A stretch of 64,000 nucleotides of DNA from Kitasatospora sp. DSM 101779 (GCF_025655475.1 NZ_JAHTIK010000001.1:8186606-8250605), one strand, 5' to 3'; positions 17,516-26,507 are shown, numbered from the stretch's first letter. The notes: generated by a model not told the origin, from the sequence alone. Numbers and translations are program-made.

Positions 17516-20224
17516 ATGTCGCCTGTTCCCCTGAACCGCCGCAGCCTGCTCAAGGCGACCGGCGTGCTGTCCCTCGCCCCTGCCATAGGCCTCGGCCTCG
17601 CCCCGGCGGCTGCGGAGGCAGCCGTAACCGCCGGGTCCTCGACGCAGCCTTTCGACCTCGGCCAGGTCCGGCTTACGCCCGGCCGCCTGCGCGACAACCA
17701 GGACCGGACCCTGGCGTACCTGCGCTTCGTCGACGTCGACCGCCTGCTCTACAACTTCCGCGCGAACCACCGGCTGTCCACCAACGCCGCTGCCGCAACC
17801 GGAGGCTGGGACGCCCCGTCGTTCCCGTTCCGCACCCACGTGCAGGGGCACTTCCTCAGCGCGTGGGCCCAGGCGTACGCGGGCGCCGGCGACACCGTCT
17901 GCCGGGACAAGGCCGCGTACATGGTGGCCGAGCTGGCCAAGTGCCAGGCCAACAACGCCGCAGCGGGATTCTCCGCCGGCTACCTGTCGGGCTTCCCCGA
18001 GAACGACTTCGCCCAGCTCGAGTCCGGCTCGCTCAAGAACGGCAACGTCCCCTACTACTGCGTCCACAAGACCATGGCCGGCCTGCTCGACGTGTGGCGC
18101 CTGCTGGGCAGCAACCAGGCCCGGGACGTCCTGCTGGGCATGGCCGGCTGGGTCGACCTGCGCACCGGCCGGCTCACCCGGAGCCAGATGCAGGCGCTCA
18201 TGGGCACCGAGTTCGGCGGCATGAACGAAGTCCTGGCCGACCTCCACCTGCAGACCGGGGACGCGCGCTGGCTGACGGCTGCCCAACGCTTCGACCACGC
18301 AGCCGTGTTCGACCCGCTGGCCGCCGGACAGGACCAGCTGAACGGCCTGCACGCCAACACCCAGGTGCCGAAGTGGATCGGAGCCGTCCGCGAGTACCGC
18401 GCCTCCGGGACTGCACGCTACCGCGACATCGCCTTCCAGGCCTGGAACATCTGCACCACCGCGCACAGCTACGCCATAGGCGGCAACAGCCAGGCCGAGC
18501 ACTTCCGCGCACCCAACGCGATCGCCACCCAGCTGACCAACGACAACTGCGAACTCTGCAACTCGTACAACATGCTCAAACTCACCCGCGAACTGTGGCA
18601 GTTGGAACCGAGCCAGGCCGGCTACTTCGACTTCTACGAGCGCACCCTGCTCAACCACGTCGTCGGCGCGCAGAACCCCGCCGACCCGCACGGGCACATC
18701 ACCTACTTCACCCCGCTCAAGCCCGGCGGCCGCCGCGGCGTCGGCCCGGCCTGGGGCGGCGGCACCTGGAGCACCGACTACGACTCCTTCTGGTGCTGCC
18801 AGGGCACCGGCATGGAGTCCAACACCAAACTGGCGGACTCCGTCTACTTCCACGACGGCACCACGCTGATCGTGAACCTCTTCACGCCCACGGTCCTCAC
18901 CTGGGCCGAGCGCGGCCTCACGATCACCCAGACCACCGCCTACCCCGCGGAGGACACCACCACCCTCAAGGTCGTCGGCAGCGCAGGCGACACCTGGTCG
19001 ATGCGCATCCGGATCCCGGCATGGACGGCCGGCGCCACCGTGAGCGTCAACGGCGCGGTGCAGAACATCGCCACCACGCCGGGCAGCTACGCCACCGTCA
19101 CCCGTGCCTGGGCCTCCGGCGACACCGTGACCGTCAAGCTGCCCATGCGGGTCACGCTCCGGGCCGCCAACGACAACCCGGACGTCGCCGCGGTGACATA
19201 CGGCCCGGTCGTGCTGTGCGGCAACTACGGCAGCACCGCGCTGTCCGCACTCCCGGCCCTGGACCCGGCGTCGGTCACCCGCACCGGCACCACGGGCCTC
19301 GCCTTCACCGCAACCGCCAACGGTTCGTCCGTCGGCCTCGGCCCCTTCCACGACGCGCAGGGCTTCAACTACTCCGTCTACTGGAACACCAGGAGCAGTG
19401 GATTCCGCCTGCTCAACGCGGGCAGCGGGCTCGTGCTCGGCGTGCAGAACATGTCCACCGCGGACGGCGGCCCCGCCCTCCAGTGGGGCGACAGCGGCAC
19501 CGCCGACCACGACTGGGCCCTGGTCGTCGACGGCAACGCGCTGCGCCTGCGCAACGCCAACAGCGGCAAGGTCCTGGGCGTGCAGAACATGTCCACCGGC
19601 GACAACGCCTCCGTGCTCCAGTGGTCGGACAACGGCACCGCCGACCATCGGTGGACGGTCGTCGAGACGGCCGACGGCTCGCACGGCCTGCGCAACGCCA
19701 ACAGCGGCAAGCTGCTGGGCATCGCCGGCGCTTCCACCACCCAGGGCGCGTTCGCCGTTCAGGTCCCGGACACCGGCTCGGCCACCAGCCGGTGGTGGTT
19801 CGTCCCGACCGGGACCAGGCGCATCCAGAACGTGGGCAGCGGGCTGCTGCTCGGCGTGCAGACCATGTCGACCGCCGACGGCGCCCAGGTGATCCAGTGG
19901 GGCGACAACGGCACCGCGGACCACCTGTGGACGGCCGTGGTCGACTCCGGAGGCTACCTGCGGCTCAAGAACTCCCACAGCGGCAAGGTCCTCGCCGTGG
20001 AGGGCGGCGGCACGCCCAACGGCGCCAGGATCGTCCAGTGGACCGACGACGGGGCCGCGGACCACCGCTGGCGGCTGCGCCACGGCGGCGGCGACACCTT
20101 CCGCATCCAGTCCGCCATGAGCGGCCGCGTCCTCGGCGTCTCCGGTGCGTCCGCCGTCCAGGGCGCCCAGGTCGTCCTGTGGGACGACAACGGCACGTCC
20201 GACCACCTCTGGCGCTTCCTCTGA
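17516..20224 (+). CDS. Tat-secreted GH127 beta-L-arabinofuranosidase with ricin-type repeats
   Basis: 902 aa. The ATG at 17516 has GGAAGGA about 12 bases upstream. A twin-arginine signal (NRRSLLKATG, residues 7-16) exports the folded enzyme, consistent with a metal site. The GH127 (DUF1680) domain covers about 45-620. It has the zinc/catalytic marks CELCNSYN (Glu and Cys near 346-348) and WCCQGTG (adjacent cysteines near 426-427, one being the nucleophile in this family). The C-terminal 280 residues are six or more SGKVLGVQNMSTADG-type beta-trefoil units, i.e. two RICIN modules. GH127 releases beta-linked arabinofuranose, for example from hydroxyproline-rich cell-wall glycoproteins. It complements the alpha-arabinofuranosidases nearby. 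An operator lies directly upstream. Confidence 0.9.
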   Translation: MSPVPLNRRSLLKATGVLSLAPAIGLGLAPAAAEAAVTAGSSTQPFDLGQVRLTPGRLRDNQDRTLAYLRFVDVDRLLYNFRANHRLSTNAAAATGGWDAPSFPFRTHVQGHFLSAWAQAYAGAGDTVCRDKAAYMVAELAKCQANNAAAGFSAGYLSGFPENDFAQLESGSLKNGNVPYYCVHKTMAGLLDVWRLLGSNQARDVLLGMAGWVDLRTGRLTRSQMQALMGTEFGGMNEVLADLHLQTGDARWLTAAQRFDHAAVFDPLAAGQDQLNGLHANTQVPKWIGAVREYRASGTARYRDIAFQAWNICTTAHSYAIGGNSQAEHFRAPNAIATQLTNDNCELCNSYNMLKLTRELWQLEPSQAGYFDFYERTLLNHVVGAQNPADPHGHITYFTPLKPGGRRGVGPAWGGGTWSTDYDSFWCCQGTGMESNTKLADSVYFHDGTTLIVNLFTPTVLTWAERGLTITQTTAYPAEDTTTLKVVGSAGDTWSMRIRIPAWTAGATVSVNGAVQNIATTPGSYATVTRAWASGDTVTVKLPMRVTLRAANDNPDVAAVTYGPVVLCGNYGSTALSALPALDPASVTRTGTTGLAFTATANGSSVGLGPFHDAQGFNYSVYWNTRSSGFRLLNAGSGLVLGVQNMSTADGGPALQWGDSGTADHDWALVVDGNALRLRNANSGKVLGVQNMSTGDNASVLQWSDNGTADHRWTVVETADGSHGLRNANSGKLLGIAGASTTQGAFAVQVPDTGSATSRWWFVPTGTRRIQNVGSGLLLGVQTMSTADGAQVIQWGDNGTADHLWTAVVDSGGYLRLKNSHSGKVLAVEGGGTPNGARIVQWTDDGAADHRWRLRHGGGDTFRIQSAMSGRVLGVSGASAVQGAQVVLWDDNGTSDHLWRFL

Positions 20225-20419
20225 CCGGGTGCCCGCGCCCGCGGTGTGGCCGTGGCCGTGGGAGGCGGGATGTCGATGGTCGGACCGGGCACCGGCTGCC
20301 CGCTGCCGCGTGGGCAGCCGGTCCCAGGAGGCGCAGGATCTGTTGGGCGACCCGGCACGCCGCCCGTCGACCTCGGGTCGTGCATCTGCCGCCGCCCGTG
20401 TCGGGGTGCCGTCCGAAGG

Positions 20420-21000
20420 TCTGCGGTCGCGCCCACGACTGTCCGGACACCGGCCACCAACGCCGCCGGACGGCTGCTGTCCGTGCCGGCCGCCTTCGAT
20501 CGCGTGGCTCCCGCCCTGAGGCTCAGCGAGATCAGCCGGCGTGCCGGCCTCTCCCTGCCCACCGCGCACCGGCGGCGGTCCGAGCTCAGCGGTTGGGCAG
20601 CGCTGGAGCGGGACACCGACGCTGTGTACCACGTGGGGCTGCGTCTGTTCGAGCTCGGGACGCTCGCCCCGCGGGGCCCGGTGCTGCGCGAAGCGGCGCT
20701 GCCGTTCCTGGAGGACCTGTGCCAGGCGACCCCCGAGAACGTGCAGCTGGCGGTGCGGGAGGCCGGGCACGCGGTGGACGTCGAGCGCCTGGCCGGACGG
20801 TCCTCGGCCGGAGTGCGGACCCGCCTTGGCGCGCACTGGCCGCTGCACACCACAGGCGTGGGTCTGGCGCTGCGGGCGCACGCACCTTCCAGGACGAGTA
20901 CCCGGCCGCCGGGCTCCCCGCCTTCACGCCCTGGACCGCGACCGATCCGGATCGGCTGCGCGAAATGCTCGCAGAAGTGCGCAGGACGGGAACGGCACGG
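20420..21000 (+). pseudogene. 5' part of an IclR-family regulator, frameshifted
   Basis: A plus-strand frame reads NAAGRLLSVPAAFD, LSEISRRAGLSLPTAHRRRS (winged helix-turn-helix), then YHVGLRLFELGTLAPRG and the start of the effector domain with VREAGHAVDVERLAG. Near 20885 the frame shifts (the continuation FQDEYPAAGLPAFTPWTATD then REMLAEVRRTG lies one frame away), and near 21000 IclR similarity ends abruptly in GH31-like sequence. Start not resolved (about 20420). Before decay it may have regulated local sugar genes. Confidence 0.6.
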
Positions 21001-21322
21001 CTTCCACACCCTGCCGCTGCTCGCCCGCCCCGACTCCGTCAGCCCGCTCGCCGTCGAGGACCAGCGCCCGGTCACCGCGTGGGCCGACGGCGTCGAACTG
21101 CGCGTCCTCGCCTTTGCCGACGGCGCCGAGCGGACCGTCACCGTCCCCCGCACCGGAGGCCTCGGCGACGCCGCCCGCTTCCATCTGCGCGCCACCGGCG
21201 AGCGGCTCACCGTCACCACCGACAGCCCGCACTCGTGGCACGTGCGCATCGGAGGCCCCGACGGCCCCCTGCACAGTCGGCCGGCCGGCACCCCGGAGGC
21301 CCACCTCCCGTACCCGGCCTGA
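21001..21322 (+). pseudogene. C-terminal fragment of a GH31 alpha-xylosidase/glucosidase
   Basis: In frame with the IclR piece: GFHTLPLLARPDSVSPLAVE, then DQRPVTAWADGVELRVLAFA, then GAERTVTVPRTGG and a closing strand. This is the C-terminal beta-domain of GH31 enzymes (h.lPLlvRPgsvlPvg...dRPdydyadg..LrvfelaDG...tv.vp). The catalytic domain is gone. Fusion to an IclR 5' part indicates a deletion that removed the space between two former genes. Confidence 0.6.
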
Positions 21323-21328
21323 ACCGCA

Positions 21329-21362
21329 GCGGAGGCGTGGCCCGGCCGGACCGCGCCTCCGC
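21329..21362. terminator. Hairpin between convergent units
   Basis: GCGGAGGCG paired with CGCCTCCGC (9-bp stem, 16-base loop), directly between the stop at 21322 (plus) and the GH27 stop at 21399 (minus). It could serve both directions. Confidence 0.5.
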
Positions 21363-21398
21363 CGTACTCCCGTTCACTTCTCGCAGACGAGAGGGTGG

Positions 21399-23051
21399 CT
21401 ACCGGAGGGTCGTCCACTTCTGGTTGTTCTGGCCGTTGCAGGTCCACAGGATGACCGGGGTGCCGTTGGCGGTCCCCGCGTGGTCGGCGTCCAGACACAG
21501 CCCGGCGTGGACGTTGCGGACCGACCCGTCGGCCTGCACGGTCCACTTCTGGTTGTTCTGACCGTTGCAGGGCCAGATGATGACCTGCGTGCCGTCGGTG
21601 CTGCCCTGGCCGGAAGCGTCCAGGCACTTGTCGCCGTAGACGCGGATCTCGCCTCCGGTCCAGGTGGTCCACAGCTGGTTGGCGGCGCTGTGGCAGTCCC
21701 AGATCAGCGTCGCCGTCCCGGCCGTCGTCGCGGCCCGGTCCACATCCAGGCAACGGCCGGACCCGGTGCCGCGGAGCCGTGCGGTGGTGGAGGCCAGCGG
21801 GCTGCCGCCGGACACCCTGTACACGGCGACGCCGTGCGCCGGGACGCCGGCCGAGATCTGGCCGGACGTGCTCGACGTGTCGCCGGTCCACAGATCGGTG
21901 AGAGTGAACGGCCCTCCGGTGAGGCCGACCTGTGCGGCCGTGGCGGAGACGGTCGCGGTGCCGCTTCCGCGGTTGAACAGGCCGACGGCGACCGAGCCGT
22001 CGGACAGGGGCTTGGCGAACACCTCGGTGTCGCCGTCGTCGCGCACCCGGCGCCCGCCCGCGCCGAGCGCGTCCTGGTTCACCGCCAGCAGGCGGGGGTT
22101 GCGCAGGATCGCGCTCACGTCGCCGGACATGGTCCGGATGTCGTTGCCCGCGATGAGGGGTGCCGAGAGCAGCGACCAGAGGGCGAAGTGGGAACGGGAC
22201 TCGGTCAGGGACAGGCCGGGGCGGCCGACCACGAGCATGTCGGGGTCGTTCCAGTGGCCGGGGCCCGACTGGGCGGCCAGCGGCGCGTCGACGTCGAGGA
22301 CGTTGCCCACGCCCATCGGGTAGCTGTTGGTGTTGCCGTTCTGCCAGATGTCGAGCAGGTCCTCGGTCGTCCGCCACAGGTCCGCGACCTCACCCCAGTT
22401 GTACGAGGAGCCGGTGATGGCGTGCAGGCTGTTGGGGTTGATGCTGTAGACGATGGGACGGCCGGTGGCGCGGAGGGCGTCGCGCATGAGGGTGAACTGC
22501 GCGACCTGCTGGTCCAGCGTGCCGTTGGACGAGCACCAGTCGTACTTGAGGTAGTCCACGCCCCATGAGGCGAAGGTGGTGGCGTCCTGGGCTTCGTGGC
22601 CCTTGCTGCCGGTGGAGCCGGGGTAGGAACCCACGGCCTGGGCGCAGGTGCGTTCGTTGGGTGCCTCGTAGAGGCCGAACTTCAGGCCCTTGTTGTGGAT
22701 GTAGTCCCCGAGCGCCTTCATGCCGCCGGGGAACTTGGTCGGGTCGGCCCGGAGGTTGCCCGCGCCGTCGCGCTGAGGGTCGAACCAGCAGTCGTCGACG
22801 ATGACGTACCGGTAGCCTGCGTCCTTCATACCGGAGGACACCATCGCGTCGGCGGCCTGGCGGACCTTCGACTCGTCGACACCGCACCCGAAGCTGTTCC
22901 AGCTGTTCCAGCCCAGCGGCGGGGTGGGCGCAGGGCTGCCCGGCGCGGCCTGGGCGGTCGTGGCGGTGGACGCGGTGACGCAGGCGGTGAGCATCAGTGC
23001 GGCGGCTGCGAGGAGACGCAGCCGCCGCCCGTGGAACCGTCGGGGGACCAT
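21399..23051 (-). CDS. Secreted GH27 enzyme with CBM13, probably a beta-L-arabinopyranosidase
   Basis: 550 aa. Signal peptide to about residue 36. The GH27 TIM barrel covers about 42-330: TPPLGWNSWNSFGC, VIVDDCWF, WGVDYLKYDWC with nucleophile Asp171, and HWNDPDMLVVG with the acid/base Asp (271 likely). A small beta domain and a ricin-type CBM13 (about 425-550, ending QKWTTLR) follow. Ordinary alpha-galactosidases have Y-x-D-x-G before the T-C disulfide motif. Here it is LYEAPNERTC, with Glu129 near the substrate-recognition position. From memory, an Asp-to-Glu change there marks the Streptomyces GH27 beta-L-arabinopyranosidases, which would fit an arabinose-centred island. The activity is an inference. 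It is downstream of two GH54 genes on the same strand. Confidence 0.85.
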   Translation of the reverse strand: MVPRRFHGRRLRLLAAAALMLTACVTASTATTAQAAPGSPAPTPPLGWNSWNSFGCGVDESKVRQAADAMVSSGMKDAGYRYVIVDDCWFDPQRDGAGNLRADPTKFPGGMKALGDYIHNKGLKFGLYEAPNERTCAQAVGSYPGSTGSKGHEAQDATTFASWGVDYLKYDWCSSNGTLDQQVAQFTLMRDALRATGRPIVYSINPNSLHAITGSSYNWGEVADLWRTTEDLLDIWQNGNTNSYPMGVGNVLDVDAPLAAQSGPGHWNDPDMLVVGRPGLSLTESRSHFALWSLLSAPLIAGNDIRTMSGDVSAILRNPRLLAVNQDALGAGGRRVRDDGDTEVFAKPLSDGSVAVGLFNRGSGTATVSATAAQVGLTGGPFTLTDLWTGDTSSTSGQISAGVPAHGVAVYRVSGGSPLASTTARLRGTGSGRCLDVDRAATTAGTATLIWDCHSAANQLWTTWTGGEIRVYGDKCLDASGQGSTDGTQVIIWPCNGQNNQKWTVQADGSVRNVHAGLCLDADHAGTANGTPVILWTCNGQNNQKWTTLR

Positions 23052-23124
23052 GAAGGGGTTCCTTCCTGGGAGGCGGATTCGACGTGGCAGGGAGCCGATC
23101 GGTGCCCTCGACCGGCTCCCTGCA

Positions 23125-23163
23125 CCGGCCCGGCCACGGGTCGGGGGCCTGCGGCCGGGCCGG
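23125..23163 (-). terminator. Hairpin between GH54 and GH27 genes
   Basis: CCGGCCCGGCC paired with GGCCGGGCCGG (11 bp), shortly after the GH54 stop at 23190 (minus strand). A second hairpin (11-bp stem, 23087-23123) lies closer to the GH27 start. Together they could limit read-through from GH54 into GH27. Confidence 0.5.
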
Positions 23164-23189
23164 CGAGCGTGCTGAGACGGCGGTGCGGG

Positions 23190-24743
23190 TCAGCCCAGCG
23201 GCTGGGTGACCAGCCAGCTGGTGTCGGCGGCCCAACTGTTGGTGCTGTCCCAGGCGTTGGAGCCGCCGTTACTCGCTATGTAGGCCGTGTAGTTGTAGTG
23301 GCGGAGGTACTTCGTCGCGAAGTTGACGGACCGGAAGGAGGTACCGGCTCCGCTGTTGCCCGCGGTGGGGCAGAAGGTGGCGTCCTGCGCGAACGCGCCG
23401 GCGCCGTTGTCGGTGTTCAGGTTGAGCTGGTAGTTGTAGTGCCGCAGGAACTGGCCGGGGCTGTTGGCGGACTCGAACGACACGCAGGAGGTGTCGGCCA
23501 GGCCGGCGCGGACGATCCAGGTGGCGTCGGCCTTGTCGATGGCTGGGCTGGAGCCGTTGTAGGCGGAGATGACGACCTTGGTGTCGGCGTCGTTGTGGCG
23601 GAGGTAGTGCGAGGTGCAGCACGGCGCGGTGGTGGCCTGCAGGGAGATCCGGGAGCCGGGCGTCAGCGTGCCGGTGCCGGTCGAGCCGCTGTTGTAGCCG
23701 GCGGCGGTGATGTTGGCCTGGACGGCGTTCTCGGTGGCGTCCGAGGGGTAGCCCGAGGTCATGACGCCTTCGTAGAAGGTGCCCTGGGCCCACTTGCTGT
23801 TGTCGCCGCCGATGCCGAGGATGATCGCGCCCTCCTTGTGCATCGGGTTGTAACCCGTGGCATTGGGCCGCACCCCGTTGTAGAAGGTGGACAGGCCGCC
23901 CGACCGGGCGTCGCCGCCGCGCAGGGCCCACTGGTTCGGGCCGCCCTTGAGCATGGCGGTCAGGAACCGGTTGCTGACGCTGGGGTCGCCGGCGTTGAAG
24001 CCGCGGTTGACCCCGGAGAACAGGCCGTTCTCCAGGTCGGCCATGACCCAGGGGCCGTTGCCGCTGCCCGAGCCCCAGCTCTTGTTGTTGCCGAAGTAGA
24101 GGGCCTCCATGTGGCCGTTGCCGGTGTCCAGGCTGTTGGTCTCGGCGTTGCCGTAGTCGAAGCAGCAGCCGCCGTTGAAGTGCGTGCCGTCGAAGATCGC
24201 GTACATGCCCTCCGGCTGGTCGCCGGTCGCGATGCCGTTGGTGTGGTTGTTCCGGTAGCCGGTCCCGGGCGCGACGTAGACGCCGTACGCCTTGTGTCCG
24301 GCGACGGTGACCGGCGCCTCGAAGGCGTTGGCGAGGTTGTCCGGCCCGCCGGCCGCGCCGCCGGCGGGCGCCTGGGTGAGGTGGTTGCCCTTGCCGGACT
24401 GGTCGTAGATGACGGTGATGACACAGCTGGTGCCGGCGCAGAAGTCGTCCTGCGCGGCGGCGTTGGCGTATCCGCCGGCGCTCAGCAGGCCGATGTCCCT
24501 GGTCGCGTTGTCGGAGGCGCGCCTGACCTGGTACAGCGGTCCGTTGTACGCCCCGTAGAGGGCGCGTGTGGTGCTGTGCGCGGCGACGCAGGGGGTGCCG
24601 CCGGCGGCGTAGATGTCGCAGGGCCCCTGGGTGGCCGCCTGCGAGGTCGCGGCCGTGGCCGTGAGCATGCCGACGGCGAGTGCGGCGGTCGCGCCCGTCG
24701 CGAGGAGAGCTCGCCCGAGCCTACGGATCGACAGTTTGACCAT
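23190..24743 (-). CDS. Secreted GH54 alpha-L-arabinofuranosidase with CBM42 (copy B)
   Basis: 517 aa; the ATG at 24743 follows AAGGAG by 6 bases, so the in-frame ATG at 24758 is not used. Signal peptide to about 37. The GH54 beta-sandwich covers about 38-350: PCDIYAAGGTPCVAAHSTTR, the vicinal cysteine pair GGCCFDYGN (193-194), ADLENGLFSG with the likely nucleophile Glu239, and GIGGDNS with the likely acid Asp314. The C-terminal CBM42 (about 360-517) has three YLRHxxY-type arabinose-binding repeats. GH54-CBM42 enzymes strip arabinofuranose from arabinan and arabinoxylan. It is the second of two tandem paralogues (start 148 bases after the stop of copy A) and probably shares its operator. Confidence 0.92.
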   Translation of the reverse strand: MVKLSIRRLGRALLATGATAALAVGMLTATAATSQAATQGPCDIYAAGGTPCVAAHSTTRALYGAYNGPLYQVRRASDNATRDIGLLSAGGYANAAAQDDFCAGTSCVITVIYDQSGKGNHLTQAPAGGAAGGPDNLANAFEAPVTVAGHKAYGVYVAPGTGYRNNHTNGIATGDQPEGMYAIFDGTHFNGGCCFDYGNAETNSLDTGNGHMEALYFGNNKSWGSGSGNGPWVMADLENGLFSGVNRGFNAGDPSVSNRFLTAMLKGGPNQWALRGGDARSGGLSTFYNGVRPNATGYNPMHKEGAIILGIGGDNSKWAQGTFYEGVMTSGYPSDATENAVQANITAAGYNSGSTGTGTLTPGSRISLQATTAPCCTSHYLRHNDADTKVVISAYNGSSPAIDKADATWIVRAGLADTSCVSFESANSPGQFLRHYNYQLNLNTDNGAGAFAQDATFCPTAGNSGAGTSFRSVNFATKYLRHYNYTAYIASNGGSNAWDSTNSWAADTSWLVTQPLG

Positions 24744-24890
24744 GAAGATCTCCTTCACAGGGTGGGGGTGGGGTGGGCGTCCGCGGAATCTGCCGGTGTC
24801 CGGCTGTGCGGACGGCGTGGTCCGCGCTGACGCCTCCGGGTGCCTTCCGGCGAGGGCCGTCTTCGACGGCCGGCCGGCACGGGCCGCTCG

Positions 24891-26441
24891 TCAGCCCCAG
24901 GGGGAGACGGCGAGCCAGCTGGAGTCCTGGGTCCATGACGACGGGTTGTCCCAGGTATTGGCGCCGCCGTTGCTCGCGATGTAGCCGGTGAGGCGGTAGT
25001 GGCGGAGGTACTTGGCCGGGTAGTTGAGGGACTGCAGGGAGTAGCCCGTGCCGCTGTTTCCCGGCTTGACGCAGAAGGTGGCGTCCGCGGCGAACTGGCC
25101 GGTGCCGGCGGCGGGCTGGAGGTGGAGCTGGAAGGCGTAGTGCCTGAGGTAACTACCGGGGGCGTTGGCCGACTCGAAGGAGACACAGGTGCTGTCGGCC
25201 AGGCCGACCCGGACGATCCAGGTGGCGTTGCCCTTGTCGAGGGCGGAACTGCCGGGGGTCACCGGCGCGATCCCCACCTTGTCGTCGCCCGTGTCGTGCT
25301 GCAGGTAGTCGCCGGTGCAGCAGGAGGTGGTGGCCCGCAGCGACACCTTCGCTCCCGGGACGAAGGGGGTCGTGATGGTGCTGTAGCCCGCCGCGGCGAT
25401 GTTGGCCTGGACCGCGGCGTCCGTGGCGTCGGAGGGGTAGCCCTTGACCATCGCGCCCTCGTAGAAGGTGCCCGCGCTCGCATTGCGGTTGGTCTGGCAG
25501 CAGTCGCCGCCGCTGCCGAGGATGACGGCGCCCTGCTTGTGCATCGGGTTCCATCCGCCGGGCAGCGAGCCGCTGTAGAGCTGGGTGAGGCTCCCGGACT
25601 GGGCGTTGGCGCCCTTGAGCGCCATCTGGGTGGTGCCATTGTTCTTGAGCATCGCGGTGACGAAGCGGCTGGTCTGGGAGACCTGGTTGGGGTTCCACGT
25701 CCTGCTGCCGCCGGAGAACAGGCCGTTCTCCAGGTCCGCCTGCACCCACGGCCCGGTGCCGCTGCAACCGCCGAACCAGCACTCGGTGCCGAAGTTGATC
25801 GCGTCCATGGCGCCGTTGCCGTCGGCCTTGTGGTCGATCTCCGTGTTGCCGTAGTCGAAGCAGCAGCCGTTGTTGACGTGGGTGCCGCTGGTGACCATGT
25901 ACTCGCCCTCGGGCGAGCTGCCGGTGGGCACGCCCCCGGCGGAGTTGTAGGCGAAGTAGCTGTTGCCGGGCTTGATGTAGAGCGCGTAGGCCTTCCGGCC
26001 GTTCACGGTGACCGCTTCGGTGGTCGCGGTGGCCGCCGTGTCGGCGCCGCCGGTTCCGCCGGGTCCCTGGTAGACCAGGGTGTTGCCGCCGCCGGTCTGG
26101 TCGTAGAGGCGGGTGATGCTGCACTCGGCGCCCGCGCAGAATGAGTCCTGCGCGGCGGCGTCGGCGATGCCTCCGGTGGACAGGACCCCGATGTTCTGCG
26201 ACATGCCGTCGGACGCCCGCTGCACCTGGTACAGCGGGCCGTTATAGGAGGCGAAGAGCGCACGGGTGGTGCTGTGGGCCGCGACGCACGGTGTTCCGCC
26301 CGCCGCGTAGATGTCGCATGGGCCCTCGGTGGCGGCCCGGGCGGGACCCGCTCCGGTGAGCAGACCGACGACGAGCACGGCCGTCGTTCCGGCCGCCGTC
26401 AGCGCCCGCCGGGCGTGGCTCGGCCACGATCGCATGGTCAT
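24891..26441 (-). CDS. Secreted GH54 alpha-L-arabinofuranosidase with CBM42 (copy A)
   Basis: 516 aa; ATG at 26441 with AAGGAG 7 bases upstream. Same plan as the next gene: signal peptide (to about 37), GH54 core with PCDIYAAGGTPC, CCFDYGN, ADLENGLFSGG (nucleophile Glu) and GSGGDCCQTN (acid Asp next to an extra cysteine pair absent from copy B), then a CBM42 with three YLRH/YLQH repeats. The two proteins are clearly related along their whole length but diverged, so this is an old duplication or separate acquisition, possibly with different linkage preference. It is first in the minus-strand run GH54-GH54-GH27. A long perfect palindrome 45 bases upstream of the start should repress the whole run until an inducer is present. 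Confidence 0.92.
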   Translation of the reverse strand: MTMRSWPSHARRALTAAGTTAVLVVGLLTGAGPARAATEGPCDIYAAGGTPCVAAHSTTRALFASYNGPLYQVQRASDGMSQNIGVLSTGGIADAAAQDSFCAGAECSITRLYDQTGGGNTLVYQGPGGTGGADTAATATTEAVTVNGRKAYALYIKPGNSYFAYNSAGGVPTGSSPEGEYMVTSGTHVNNGCCFDYGNTEIDHKADGNGAMDAINFGTECWFGGCSGTGPWVQADLENGLFSGGSRTWNPNQVSQTSRFVTAMLKNNGTTQMALKGANAQSGSLTQLYSGSLPGGWNPMHKQGAVILGSGGDCCQTNRNASAGTFYEGAMVKGYPSDATDAAVQANIAAAGYSTITTPFVPGAKVSLRATTSCCTGDYLQHDTGDDKVGIAPVTPGSSALDKGNATWIVRVGLADSTCVSFESANAPGSYLRHYAFQLHLQPAAGTGQFAADATFCVKPGNSGTGYSLQSLNYPAKYLRHYRLTGYIASNGGANTWDNPSSWTQDSSWLAVSPWG

Positions 26442-26485
26442 GAACGAACTCCTTCGCGGGTGGGAGAAGGAAGAAGACGCTCCCC

Positions 26486-26507
26486 AAATTGTTAGCGCTA
26501 ACAATTT
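26486..26507. promoter_or_regulatory. Long palindromic operator before the GH54-GH54-GH27 run
   Basis: A 22-bp perfect palindrome centred on GCGC (core ATTGTTAGCGCTAACAAT), 45 bases before the start of the first GH54 gene. The core is identical to the 15302 site. Confidence 0.8.

Noticed and set aside
17174..20881. Very long minus-strand open frame (1235 codons) opposite the GH127 gene
   Set aside because: Low-complexity G/R/A/V-rich shadow of a high-GC gene; the plus strand has a full GH127 enzyme with catalytic motifs.
17407..21561. 1384-codon plus-strand open frame
   Set aside because: Arg/Pro/His-rich out-of-frame shadow of GH127 and the IclR/GH31 remnants; no domain except short frameshifted IclR pieces.
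24760..24890. Hairpins between the two GH54 genes as a riboswitch
   Set aside because: Only ordinary GC-rich stems are seen; no known riboswitch core.
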